This document shows positions 46,570-57,279 of a stretch of DNA of 64,000 nt, in pieces. The DNA is from Conus ventricosus (lineage: Eukaryota; Mollusca; Gastropoda; Neogastropoda; Conidae), in the NCBI GenBank assembly GCA_018398815.1, contig CM031628.1, positions 8,454,848 to 8,518,847 of the forward strand, given 5' to 3'. Every line of letters begins with the position of its first letter. Positions within the stretch are counted from its first letter, which is position 1. Position numbers and translations under genes: made by a program. The notes beneath the pieces are model-generated. The model saw only the letters and a program-made list of their open reading frames with translations, searched no databases and was not told the DNA's origin.

Positions 46570-47425
46570 TTCATGACCTTCTGGCGTTCCCTTGGCAACG
46601 CTTGTCATGGCCGTCTACCGTTTCCTTGGCAATACTGTCATGGCCGTCCACCGTTTCCCTAGCAACACTGTCATGGCCGTCTACTGTTTCCCTAGCAACA
46701 CTGTCATGGCCGTCTACCGTTTCCTTGGCAACACTGTCATGGCCGTCTACCGTTTCCTTGGCGACACTGCCATGGCCGTCTACCGTTTCATTGGCGACAC
46801 TGTCATGGCCGTCTACCGTTTCCTTGGCGACACTGCCATGGCCGTCTACCGTTTCCTTGGCGACACTGTCATTGCCGTCTACCGTTTCCTTGGCGACACT
46901 GCCATGGCCGTCTACCGTTTCCTTGGCGACACTGTCATGGCCACGTTCTACTGTTTCCTTGCGCGACATTGTCATGACTGTCTACTGTTTCCTTTGCAAC
47001 ACTGTCATGGCTGTCTACTGTTTCCTTTGCAACACTGTCATGGCTGTCTACCGTTTCCTTTGCAACACTGTCATGGCCGTCTACCGATTCCTTGGCAACA
47101 CTGTCATGGCCGTCTACTGTTTCCTTGGCAACACTGTCATGGCTGTCTACTGTTTCCTTGGCGACACTGTCATGGCTGTCTACTGTTTCCTTTGCAACAC
47201 TGTCATGGCCGTCTACCGTTTCCTTGGCGACACTGTCATGGCCGTCTACCGTTTCCCTAGCAACACTGTGATGGCCGTCTACCGTTTCCCTAGCAACACT
47301 GTCATGGCCGTCTACCGTTTCCTTGGCGACACTGCCATGGCCGTCTACCGTTTCCTTGGCGACACTGTCATGGCCGTCTACAGTTTCCTTGGCGACACTG
47401 TCATGGCCGTCTACCGTTACCTTGG
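46570..47425. repeat. large minisatellite, 33-bp unit, about 25 copies
   Basis: The unit CCGTCTACCGTTTCCTTGGC plus GACACTGTCATGG is repeated about 25 times. Variation is mainly at fixed positions (CTTGGC/CCTAGC/CTTTGC, GACACT/AACACT, TGTCATGG/TGCCATGG). Because 33 is a multiple of three and the unit lacks stops in several frames, it yields open frames of 323 and 222 codons on plus and 134 on minus. These are artefacts of the repeat, with no start context or homologue. Confidence 0.95.
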
Positions 47426-47520
47426 TTACACTCTGGCGGCCGTTGTAAGCCTCTCCACCTGTCCTTTCAAGCAGCTCCCGAGTAGGAAGAGTACAGGGAC
47501 AAGGGGATAGAACGCCGCAG
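47418..47520 (+). repeat. array-tail segment, copy 2
   Basis: Same as 46,021-46,112 with small indels (CTCTGGCGGCCGTTGTAA versus CATCTGGCGGCGTTGTAC; ACAAGGGGATAGAACGCC versus ACAAGGGATAGAACGCC). Confidence 0.9.
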
Positions 47521-47558
47521 CAACATTGACGACCCGATTAACGGTTGTCTCAGGGACT

Positions 47559-47596
<38 letters not shown>

Positions 47597-47652
47597 GTTA
47601 TGAAACCCCGTCACCATGATGGCCCTGCTTTATGGGGGGGGGGGGGGGGGGA
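47559..47652. repeat. two poly(G) tracts
   Basis: Runs at 47,559-47,593 and 47,634-47,652. Confidence 0.95.
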
Positions 47653-48283
47653 GGGGTACCTGGGTCGTCCCCCCATTGATTGGGCTGCAGGGGGAGAACT
47701 CCAGCCAAACGACCATGATGAAGGGAAGGGCTGACGTGCATGCCGCCATCGATGTGCTGGCTGCTTTGTGTTCATGAGACACTAACAAGTAGTAAGTGAA
47801 CGAGAGAACAGGGAGCTGAACATAACAAAGCAGCGCGGCAGTCCGGCTGCACAGAGAGAGAGGGACAGAGAGCAGTAACCTCAGCAGTAATGTTGGTGAC
47901 GTCAGTGGTCAGAAGGCGATGACAACGAAACTCAGTGATAACAATAATTATTATTATTATTATTATTGTTATTATGGTAATGATAGAAACAGTGACAATA
48001 ATAATAATAATGATTTTTTTAAATGATGATAATGATAACGGTAATAATCATATCAATCAAAGTGATGAAGAAAAACAGTGAACATCCAAGTGGTGATGGT
48101 GAATATCGATTTGTATGCGGGAACTGAGCAGAGGCAGAGTGGGTTTGTTGTTTGTTTGTTTTCCTTTTTTTAACTTAAAAAAAAACCCAGCTCCTGTGCA
48201 GTTGATCATTGACCAAAAGTCTTTGAAAAGCAGAAAGACCTATTTCTGATCATCAAATGGAATTTAAGAGGGGGCTTTCCTCG

Positions 48284-48287
<4 letters not shown>
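47653..48287. other. unique sequence with (TTA)n, no gene
   Basis: (TTA)n at about 47,947-47,970 and AT/GA-rich trinucleotide drift to 48,060. No coding signal. Confidence 0.5.
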
Positions 48288-48351
<64 letters not shown>

Positions 48352-48362
48352 GGGGGGGGGGG
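48288..48362. repeat. (GT)n followed by poly(G)
   Basis: About 31 GT units, then 11 G. Confidence 0.95.
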
Positions 48363-48691
48363 TAAACAAAACTGAAGGAAACAAAACTTCATTCGCAAAT
48401 TTGCAACCCTGAAGTTCCTTGTTTTCAGTCCTGGGGTAAAGGTCATGACCCCGCTTCATTCCAAGGGGTGAATTTCAGTGACTTTAAGGTGAATACTGTT
48501 TGTATTAGAAAACAAAATGTTCGATTCATCACAAGTCGTGTCAGTTTACAGATTTGTTTTTATCAGAAGTGTAGCTTCTGCAAGCGGTGAAATCCATCCC
48601 TGTCAATCCAGACCATGGTGAATGTGTTGATGGATTGGTTCTAATCATCCACCTGTCTCTGAATCTGTTGACAGTACACAGTATTTAATCC
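48363..48691. other. unique sequence, no gene seen
   Basis: Normal-complexity DNA, no conserved frame. Confidence 0.4.
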
Positions 48692-48940
48692 TTAACTTTT
48701 GGCACGTCGCTCCCACCATACTTTTCCTCCATGACATGACAACTTTGATATATCTTTGCCTTTTGGCACGTCGTTAACACCATACTTCTCCATGACATGG
48801 CATCTTTGATTGTTCTTTGCCTTTTGGCACGTCGTTACACCATCTTTTCTTCCATTACATGACAACTTTGATTGATCCTTCCCTTTTGGCACGTCGCTCA
48901 CACCATACTTTCTTCCATTACATGACAACTTTTGGAGGGC
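48692..48940. repeat. minisatellite, ~60-64-bp unit, four copies
   Basis: The unit has CTTTTGGCACGTCG, CACCATACTTTTC and CATGACAACTTTGAT. The last copy breaks off in ACATGACAACTTTTGGAGGG. Confidence 0.9.
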
Positions 48941-49429
48941 GACGAAAAGCGCGACCAAAGTCCACAAGCATGCGATATGTCGTATTCGGTTTCAAAGTAT
49001 TAGAACTAAGCAGACGAAATCAATACCCTGAAAAGAAAAAGAAAAATGACGAGAGAGGTGATTGCCTATTTGTACTCACGTGTTACATGCGATGAAAGGG
49101 GAGGGCGGTGGGCAGGAGGGGAGAGGGGGTGGGGGGGGGGGGGGGGTGCCAAACTTGGTTTCTCTCCAACGTGGAAATACATGCATCAATACGACGGCTG
49201 GCTTCGAGTTCAAACGAGGGCAGATCTTTGGGGTTTTTTTTTTTTGTGTGTGTTTTTTTAAATACAGTCCTGCCTTTCGTTACGTACACGCTGTAGTCTC
49301 GACTTGTTCTAAATATTCGTCATCGTCTCATTCTGACGTAACTGATGACCGTGATTTTAATTAACCCGTTCATTTTTTTATTTTTGTTTTGTTTGTTTTT
49401 TTGTGATTCCCCCGCTTTTATTCCACGGC
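48941..49429. other. spacer with poly(G), no gene
   Basis: G-rich tract at 49,098-49,147, then ordinary sequence with T runs. No exon recognised. Confidence 0.45.
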
Positions 49430-49905
49430 TGTTGTGTAGTATTAGAGTCCTGCGACAAAGGCAGTTTGTAGTATTAGAGTCCTGAGACAAAGGCAGTTTG
49501 TAGTATTAGAGTCCTGCGACAAAGGCAGTTTGTAGTATTAGAGTCCTGCGACAAAGGCAGTTTGTAGTATTAGAGTCCTGCGACAAAGGCAGATGTGGCT
49601 TTACCTGCTTCGCTCTTTTATTGCACGGCTGTGGTGTTGTATTAGTCTTGCGACAAAGGCAGATGTGGCTTTACCTGCTTGGCTCTTTTATTCCACGGCC
49701 GTTGTGTTTGTATTAGAGTCTTGCGACAAAGGCAGATGTGGCTTTACCTGCTTGGCTCTTTTATTCCACGGCTGTTGTGTAGTATTAGAGTCCTGCGACA
49801 AAGGCAGATGTGGCTTTACCTGCTTGGCTCTTTTATTGCACGGCTGTGGTGTTGTATTAGAGTCCTGCGACAAAGGCAGATGTGGCTTTACCTGCTTCGC
49901 TCTTT
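49430..49905. repeat. nested minisatellites, 32-bp then ~72-bp units
   Basis: Five copies of a 32-bp unit (GTAGTATTAGAGTCCTGCGA plus CAAAGGCAGTTT) at 49,434-49,592. These are followed by about 4.5 copies of a roughly 72-bp unit that contains the same TATTAGAGTCCTGCGACAAA core plus GATGTGGCTTTACCTGCT and TCTTTTATT-CACGGCTG. The longer unit explains the repetitive 134-codon plus frame. Confidence 0.95.
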
Positions 49906-50245
49906 CTTTTCTCTCTTTGGAAGTGTCTCTTCATGGTCAAATTCTTTGGAAAGATCTCTCCATATATGGCCAGACTCTCTTTGCAAAGATCTCATAATAT
50001 AGGGCCATACCCTCTTTGGAAAGATCTCTTTATATATGGCCACTCTCTTTGAAAAGATCTCTTCGTATATGGCCAAAGCCGTTTTGGAAAGATCTCTTTG
50101 TATATGACCAAACTCTCTTTAGAAAGACCTCTTTTTATATGGCCAAACTCTGTGGAAAGACCTCTATATATGGCCAAACTCTCTTTGGAAAGGTCTCTTT
50201 ACATACTGCCAAACTCTCTTTGGAAAGATCTCTTTACATGTAGCC
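49906..50245. repeat. minisatellite, ~35-bp unit, about nine copies
   Basis: The unit GGCCAAACTCTCTTTGGAAA plus GATCTCTTTATATAT is repeated with drift. BglII-like AGATCT occurs in most units. Confidence 0.93.
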
Positions 50246-50566
50246 AATCTTTGTTCTACGTTTAGTGAGACGTTGCCTCGGCTACTCCGTAGAACTTGTG
50301 TTAAATGGTATACTTGAAATCTCATAAATGAATATTCCAAATGGTATACTTGAATATCACATAAAAGAACGCGCAGTGACTGCATGAAATAATCGTGTAA
50401 CATATCTGAAAAAGGGAATATCATTTGTTTTAAAGTGTCAGTCGTAACCATCATCACCGAACCTTTCGTTTGACATACCTGAGGAAAGGAATATCATTAT
50501 TAAAAAAAGAAAAAAAATGTCCCTCCCAACCATGACCACCGAACCATGTCCTCCTCGTGGTCACAG
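50246..50566. other. spacer / 3' part of intron before the Ig exon
   Basis: AAATGGTATACTTGAAAT and AAATGGTATACTTGAATATC form a short direct duplication at 50,303-50,357. The end is a plausible 3' splice site (CTCCTCGTGGTCACAG) at 50,551-50,566. Confidence 0.45.
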
Positions 50567-50907
50567 GGATGACAGTGAAACCTTTCTTCGACGCCCCCGC
50601 CGTGCAGGAGGTGGAGTGCTCGGGCACCGCCCTGGACCCCGAGGTGGACATCCTGTCCATGGCCATCTACTCCTCCCGAGAACCACGTGCTGACCTCCGT
50701 GAACCTCAAGACCCTGGAGTGCTCCACGCGCACCATGTGGGCCTCCTGCCACCTCAGCGCGCGCGGCTCGCGCCAACACCGCCCTCCGCCTGCTCGTGCT
50801 GGAGCTGGGGCCCGACGATTGGATGACCTTCTCCTGCGAGGTCAACGGGGTCAAGGCCGACGGGCGCTCGCTGGTCACGTACTGGTCGCTGTCGGTTCAA
50901 GGACCTC
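50567..50907 (+). CDS. immunoglobulin-like domain exon (phase 1-1), two small frame disruptions
   Basis: A GC-rich island between an AG acceptor (50,565-50,566) and a GTGAGT donor (50,908). The reading passes through three frames: APAVQEVECSGTALDPEVDI, then TSVNLKTLECSTRTMWAS, then DDWMTFSCEVNGVKADGRS and YWSLSVQG. VECSG and TFSCEVNG supply the two Ig cysteines, the latter with the usual W-x-T-F-x-C spacing of strand F. Frames change near 50,675 and near 50,770. Each is an extra base; removing both gives 339 bp, exactly 113 codons with phase 1 at both ends, the classic Ig-exon arrangement. This supports a real exon with sequencing indels, although a pseudo-exon is possible. The CEVNG-x-x-x-x-G pattern recalls Ig domains of molluscan immune lectins; partner exons were not found. 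Confidence 0.68.
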
Positions 50908-50954
50908 GTGAGTAAAGAGAGAGAAAAGGAAAGAAGAAGACGTTGTCAGGGGGG

Positions 50955-51240
50955 GCAGCGTGGGGGGGGGGGGGGGGGGGGGGGCGTGGGAGGGGGGGGG
51001 GGGGGGGGGAGTGTTCCAGCGGGGAGCAAGGCGCGTGGGTGATCTCCCGTGTGGTTCTAGTCCTTTTCTGTAATACTCTGTCTCTCTCTGTCTGTCTCTG
51101 TCTCTCTCTCTCTCCTGCTCCCGTCCTCTACTTTCTTCTCTCTCTCAGTTCCTCCCCCTCTCTCTCTTTTTCTCTCCCCCTCTCTCTGTGTCCCTCCCTC
51201 CCCCCTCCCTCCACCTCCCTCCCCCTTTTTCTCTCTGACT
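50955..51240. repeat. poly(G) tracts and (CT)n
   Basis: G runs at 50,961-50,983 and 50,991-51,009, CT/CTGT-rich sequence at 51,075-51,235. Ser/Leu or Gly-rich frames are artefacts. Confidence 0.93.
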
Positions 51241-51248
51241 TAAGAAGA

Positions 51249-52163
51249 TAAATCTTAAATAAATGTTTACGAACCGCCCAGAGAACGTGGGCAAACGAGT
51301 CACAAGACAAAACACAACGCGTTTTCGACCTCTTAGGTCTTCGTCTGGTGCTATATAAACGAATAAAACAACGAAACTTCACTTAGCGTTGATCGCTTCA
51401 GATCGGCTTAGGTCAGGGCGCAAGGAAGAAGGGGCGTTTGATTGAGAACGAGGCTGTAGGAAGGGAAATTAGTGAGTGAGTCAAAAGTCGTAATGATGAT
51501 AATATGTTACTGATAGGAATACTTAATAATGGTCAAAATATTGGGCCCCCCCCCCCCCCCCGGGGGGGGGGGGGGGGGGGAGACAGGATCAATCCTGGTG
51601 TCTAATAAGTATGGGTTATGGGAGAAGAGAGTGGGTTATAGAGGATTTCTTAGCTGCAGGGTTGCCGTGGCAACAGTCCTCATGAGGCGAGGCGTGGTGA
51701 TGTCAATGCATAGGTGGTTAGTTCAATACAAGCAATAGCATTACTGAATGATACTGCTTACAATGATAGTTGAAGGTTTAAGGTAACGAAAGCATGATAC
51801 AGGAAAACATATTTAGAAAATACATTTTTATAATAAGCAAATAAATAATAAGGAAACATTTTTTAAAAATAAATATGTTGACCATGATAGTATTCCTATC
51901 TCAGTAATATTCTTATCATTCATTTCGACTTTGACTCCATCACTATTTCCCTTCTAACATGGCCTTGTTACTCATTCATGCCTTTTCTTGCGCGAACCCT
52001 AAGCCGATCTGAAGCGATCAAGCTAAGGAATTTTCGTTTTGTTTTATTCGTTTATAATATCACCTGACGTAGACCTAAGAGGGCGAAAACGCAGTTGTGT
52101 GTTTGTCTTGTGAATCGTTTGTCCACGTTCTCTGGGCGGTTTTCGATAACATTTATTTAGATT
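51249..52163. mobile_element. inverted-repeat element (~915 bp, ~175-bp arms), non-autonomous
   Basis: The left arm 51,249-51,424 and right arm 51,988-52,163 are reverse complements with about 10 percent difference: CGCCCAGAGAACGTGG versus CCACGTTCTCTGGGCG, GATCGCTTCAGATCGGCTTA versus TAAGCCGATCTGAAGCGATC. Each arm carries the hairpin motif also found at 42.6 kb (51,313-51,350 reversed; 52,063-52,099 forward). The middle (51,425-51,987) is non-coding and holds a C17/G20 palindrome at 51,548-51,581. This could be a MITE-like foldback or two head-to-head copies of a Penelope-like or other retroelement terminal repeat; I cannot decide. No clear target duplication. Confidence 0.75.
51548..51581. 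repeat. poly(C)-poly(G) palindrome
   Basis: A run of C directly followed by a run of G within the loop of the inverted-repeat element. Such a sequence may be an assembly artefact of strand-switched homopolymer reads. Confidence 0.8.
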
Positions 52164-52244
52164 GTTTAGATTTCCGCCTGCAGTCGTCTCGCTTTGCAAC
52201 TAGATCTATTAAGAAGTAAGTTGATCGCCTCAGCTGGTCTTGCT

Positions 52245-52387
52245 TGCTTTCTCTAGGTACTGCTCTGTCTCTGTCTCTGCTCTGTGTCTGTTCGGTCTGT
52301 CTGATCTGTCGGTCGGTCTCTTCTCTGTCTGTCTCTGTCTCTATCTCTCTCTTCTGTTCTGTCTCTCTTCTCTCTTCTCTCTCTCTC

Positions 52388-52433
<46 letters not shown>

Positions 52434-53343
52434 GTGTCTTCTGTCTGTCTGGGGGGTGGGCAAAGTGGGGATGCTTGTCGTATATCTCGTTTTTGGATGC
52501 TGTTACGTACAAGCTTTGACAGTGAGGTTAAAGCATTGGTCCCCCCCCCCCCCCCCTGCAACACAGTCACTCTCCACACTCGCGCGCGCGCGGCGCACAC
52601 ACACACACACACACACACAGCACGCACGCACGCACGCACGCACGCCACACCACCACTCACAACACACCACAGAAGTGAAACCTCACCAACCACAAGCAAA
52701 CAGCTGTCATTATCTACTTGCCCTATTTAATATTGACAGATACACACTAAATTCACCGCCGACGTCGATTGTCAACACGCGTCGCCGCGGCTACTGTGTA
52801 AATGTGTGTTCCCCTCCCCCTAACCCCCTATCATAACGTAATGACACGTGCAGGTCGACCAAGTGTGGAGGAGTGTACTTCTACAGCTGCCCTCCCGACA
52901 CTTTTGTCCTGGAAGAAAGGAATGGGGGGAGGGCTGGGAATGTGGAGGGGGGGGGGGGGATCGGTCGGGGGGGGGGGGGGGGGGGGGGGGGCGTGGAGGA
53001 CGAGGGTCAAAGGTGACAAGCGTAAAATTTGTAGGTTTTTTTTTTTTTCTTTTTCGCTGTCCTTCGACTTACATTTGATTGTTGTGTCCATGTTGTTCTT
53101 GGGGCCTGCCGCGCGCGCGCGCGCGTATGAGTGTGTGTGTGATGAGTGTGTTTGTGTGTGTGTGTGTTGCGCGCTCATGCGTATCTGTGTGTATCGGTGA
53201 ACGCTCTCTTCTCTCTCTCTCTCTGCTCTCTCTCTCTCTTCGCTCTCTCTTCTGCGTTCTATCTGTTATGTCTGTCATCTCTCACTCTCAGTCTGGCTTA
53301 TGTCTCTGATTTGTATGTTGGTCTCCACCCCCCCCCCCCCCTA

Positions 53344-53375
<32 letters not shown>

Positions 53376-53500
53376 TTCTCTCTCTCTCTCTGCTTAAAGT
53401 TTAAAAATCGATTTGCAGGATTTAGCTTTGCATACGACTGATTGGGAGAGTACTAGGCAAGGTCGTTAATTTTTAATGCCCAGAATGAATGAATTTTTGT

Positions 53501-53545
<45 letters not shown>

Positions 53546-53560
53546 TCTTGATCGCTTTTG
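52245..53560. repeat. low-complexity block: (CT)n, (CA)n, poly(C), poly(G)
   Basis: (CT/CTGT)n at 52,255-52,450, poly(C) at 52,542-52,556, GC/CA repeats at 52,578-52,650, poly(G) at 52,950-52,991, (GC)n and (GT)n at 53,111-53,170, (CT)n at 53,210-53,260 and 53,341-53,395, and (CT)n at 53,503-53,545. The non-repeat pieces between them show no convincing exon. Confidence 0.9.
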
Positions 53561-54260
53561 TTGGTTGTTGTTTTTTAAAGTGGACGATTTCGGATTTCCT
53601 GTTCGAGACAATCAAATCACCAACCGTGTGTTTTTTCTTCCGCTGGCCTGTGACGAGGGGAAATCCCACTTTGAAGAGGCCTGAAAAGTCTGCATTGATG
53701 GGAGGAGAAGGGAATGGAAGGTGGATGTGTGTGTGTGTGTGTGTGTTGTGTGGGGGGGGGGAGGGGGGGGTATGGGGGAGGTGCATGGGAGTGGGTGGAG
53801 AGGAGAGGGATGGGACGGGGAAGGGGTGTGGGGGTGTGTGTGTGTGTGGGGGGGGGGGGTGTGAAGGAGGTGGGTTGAGGGACGTGCCATCGGTTTGTCG
53901 TGTACCAATTCTGATGACGTGGATTTCTGGCGTCACTGGCTCATGAAAATGTAAATTGTTGTGTCACATGGGACTCTAGCTGTGGATTGTGTGTTTGTGG
54001 TGTGTGTATGTGTGTATGTGTGTGTGTGTGGTGTGTGTGGGTGTGTGTGTGTGTGTGTGTGTGTGTGCGTTGTGCGTGCGTGCGTGCGTGCGTGCGTGCG
54101 TGTGTGGTGCGCGCGGCGTTTCACTGTTCTGATGTTTTGTTTCAACCAACCTGGCTACATCCCGCGGAAGGTTTGTCGTCGATCCGCACCGGCCTGAATT
54201 GTTCCCTGAGGCTGCCGGTAGATGAGTTGTCAAGGTACGAATGACTGTAAATACACCTAT
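53561..54260. repeat. GT/G-rich low-complexity block
   Basis: (GT)n with G runs at 53,724-53,870, and (GT)n passing into GCGT repeats at 53,990-54,112. The interval 53,571-53,695 is ordinary sequence with a 40-codon open stretch but no recognisable homology. Confidence 0.85.
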
Positions 54261-54477
54261 GTGTCTTGTAGGAATGGTGTGGTATTGCTTTTAAAAAATT
54301 TTTTTTTTTTTTTTTCAATCTTCCTCACTTCAAGCAGTGCTGCCAAGGGTACATAATCCACCATGGGCTTGGTCTCCAGTGGCAGGACTCTGCACCGTCC
54401 GTTCAGGGCTGCTGCCCAGTTGCTTCCTTTCTCAAAATGTCTCCCTTGTTTGTGGCGTCTGTTCTGTCTTGTTCTCC
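54261..54477. other. spacer with T run
   Basis: T run at 54,297-54,315; no gene. Confidence 0.4.
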
Positions 54478-54500
54478 TTCCTCTCTCTCTCATCTCTCTC

Positions 54501-54535
<35 letters not shown>

Positions 54536-54566
54536 CTCTCTCCTCTTATTCCTCTTTCTTGCTCTC

Positions 54567-54598
<32 letters not shown>

Positions 54599-54716
54599 GC
54601 GCTATCTCCTACCTCTCTCTTCTTTCTCTCTCTCTCTCTCTCTCTCTCGCTCTTCTCTCTCTCGCTCTCTCTCTCTCCGCTTCTCCCTCTTTCTCTCTCC
54701 CCCTCCCTCTTCTCGG
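54478..54716. repeat. (CT)n microsatellite with interruptions
   Basis: About 240 bp of CT with periodic CTC and CGC interruptions, the source of several Ser/Leu-rich frames. Confidence 0.95.
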
Positions 54717-55058
54717 TGTAATGATGACAACCGGGAAGAGCCTGGTTGATCTGCTCGGTGTGATTAAACAGAAAGTAGATCCTGCTCAGTTAAATCCCAC
54801 AACGCCTCACACAGTCGACCTTCCTGTGAGGTTGACCCCTGTGTGGCAGACGTGATACACGTTGGAACATGTGGAGAGGGTCTCTTTCCTCTTTCCGTGT
54901 GGCACATAGGGGAACGTCTGGGGGGTTACCCTGTGCTGGGGAAACATCGTGGCACTGTGTTACCGCTACCTCCTTCACCCTTCCCATTTACGCAGTCTGT
55001 GGCGCTGTGTGAATGTGTGGTGGGATGTGTGTGTCTGGTGTGTATGTGTTGTGTGTAT
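54717..55058. other. unique sequence, no gene assigned
   Basis: Moderately GC-rich. I see no conserved exon. Confidence 0.4.
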
Positions 55059-55400
55059 ACTTTGTGGGGGGGGGGGGGGGGGTGCGCTGTCATGCCATCT
55101 CCACCTGCTGACCATTCTCCTGCTGACAGTACTCACACACACACACACAACACACACCACACACTACACACACACACCCACACCACACTCACACACACAC
55201 ATACAACACACTAACACTGCAAACTACACTCACACAACACACACTCACAAACCACTCACACACACACACACATACACACACAATCACTCACACACACACA
55301 CACTCAACACCACACACACACGGACACACACACACACACACACCACACACACACCAACACACACAAACACACACTCACACGACAACACGACGCTCACCAC
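55059..55400. repeat. poly(G) and interrupted (CA)n
   Basis: G run at 55,065-55,082 and a 265-bp CA tract with frequent single-base interruptions at 55,130-55,395. Confidence 0.95.
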
Positions 55401-56353
55401 ACCAGGTATGGATGGCGCTTCCCCACCCCAGGGCTTTGGGTTACAGGAAACAATCACCCGGCTTAAATCAACAATACCCCTTTACCCTACCCCCCCACCG
55501 CCCTGCTTCCGGCGCTGCTGACCAATAACAGCAGAACCCCTGTCTGTGTCTGTCACTGCCGCCGTTCCTTGGCGACGGTCAGGAGCGTTAAAGTCGGCGG
55601 TTATGATTCCGGCGGAAACGGGTCCGGGTCCTGGTTATTTCACCTCGCAACAAAGCTCGTCCATTGATTGGGCCTTTCTCCTCTTTCTTCGCCTGAGAAA
55701 CGCGCGCACGTGACACGCGTCGATCTGGGGTAACGGATGAGTGGAAATCAAAGGGAACTAACTCTTTTTTGTTACCTCCTCTTCCCCCCCCCCCCATTGG
55801 TTTTCCTTTTTTTTTTCTGTCTTTCTTTTTTTTTGTGGGGGGGGGGGGGGAGGGGGGGGGGGCGACAGGGCAGGTTCCTGCAGTGGTGAAGGGGAGGGGG
55901 CTATGATGGGGGAGATCGTTTGAAAGCTTTTGCAGGGATTCGGCGACAAGAACTTGAAAATGTTAAAGCAGCTACCGTATCGTATTGACCAAAGCCAGAA
56001 ATGGGAACACGTCTTCTCAGCCCTGCCACCTTCCGTTCTTCTTTCTCCCCCTCCTCCCCCCCCCCCCCCCCCTTCTCCTGCATCCCACTTATCCTCACAG
56101 CTCGTTGTGTTCTCAGGCTCTTCCAATCCACCCCCCTCCCCACCCCCCCGTCCCCCGTCCCCACACCCCATCGTTGTTTTGTAAGACATGGTATTTCCAT
56201 TATATAAAAAGGGGTCGTTTTTCTTGAGTATGTTGGAGAGAAAAAAATAAATAGTGAATTTTTACCTAATGATCGAGCTGCATCTCAAATTGATCTTTAT
56301 CGGTCTTATTGTCAATTTCATATTGTTACCAGTTGTATTGTGGAGGCTTTGTT
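55401..56353. other. spacer with C/G homopolymers, no gene assigned
   Basis: Poly(C) at 55,786-55,796 and 56,057-56,072, poly(G) at 55,837-55,862. The interval 55,930-56,040 is ordinary sequence with a short open frame (DKNLKMLKQLPYRIDQS) of unknown significance. Confidence 0.45.
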
Positions 56354-56420
56354 GAGAGAGAGAGAGAGAGAGTAGAGTGAGGAGAGAGAGAGAGAGGGGG
56401 GAAAGAGTAGAGAGGAGAAG
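56354..56420. repeat. (GA)n microsatellite
   Basis: GA tract with TA and GG interruptions. Confidence 0.9.
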
Positions 56421-56639
56421 AGAGAACTTTTGCAGAGAGGCGTGCCGCCAAAACTGTACATGGAAGGCCATTTTAGGATGGATCTTGTAAAAGAGGTCCA
56501 GAGAAGAGGGACTAGCTGGATTGGCCATTCCTAAAAGATCGTGTTTAAAGAGCTTTCCATGGGACAGATTGGTTTTGATGTGAAGGGTAGTGCCTGAGAA
56601 ACGCACACACAACTGATGCGGAATGCATGAAGGTAGAGA

Positions 56640-56930
56640 CCCTGAAAAACAAAAAAGATACCACATTACTGAGCTCGTTTGCCATGAAGGCAGTGACACA
56701 GAAACGAGCATTCCACAGACTGGAAGTGGAAATTTTATGAAGCAGTGAACAGATAAGAAACGAGATTCCACAGACTGAAGTGGTATATTATGAAGGCAGT
56801 GACACAGAACACGAGCATTCCACAGGGATGCTGAAGTGGAATATTTGAAGGCGTCTGAACGAACACGAGCATTCCACAGTCTGAGTGGACTATTATGAAG
56901 GCAGGGACACAAAAAAAGGAGTATTGACTC
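56640..56930. repeat. minisatellite, ~53-60-bp unit, about five copies
   Basis: The unit contains TGAAGGCAGTGACACAGAAA, CGAGCATTCCACAGACTG and GAAGTGGAATATTA, with indels between copies. It explains the 236-codon minus frame and its neighbours. Confidence 0.88.
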
Positions 56931-57279
56931 AAACTGAACTGAATGTCCATTTTTTTTAAATGGACTCTGCATTCAAGAACATTCCAGATTCTTAAACGCT
57001 TTTTTTTTCTTACTGATTATGGATGGCCAATCAAAGAAGTAAGAATGCCTTTTTTTCCTTATGATATGATGGGAACCAAAGAAAGAAGGGGAAAAAAATG
57101 CTTCTCGAAGAGAAAAACTGTCGGGGGAGCTGAAGAAGAGGATGAAGATCTTCAAGGACTTCAAAAAAGGCCGGCACTGCCCACCTTCCTCGGATAATCA
57201 AACGGTTGGTTCTGAACCTGAACATCTTCCACGCTCTAAGGGGCAGGGCTCTTCCCGGTCATCATTTTCCTGGATGCAC
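56931..57279. other. unique sequence, possible coding stretch of unknown identity
   Basis: 57,120-57,230 is codon-like on plus (GELKKRMKIFKDFKKG), but without a recognised family or convincing splice sites. Confidence 0.35.

Noticed and set aside
46539..47510. 323-codon open frame (11-residue repeat with TVSLATLSWPS)
   Set aside because: It is an uninterrupted translation of a 33-bp minisatellite. Other frames of the same array are also open, and there is no start context, signal peptide or homologue.
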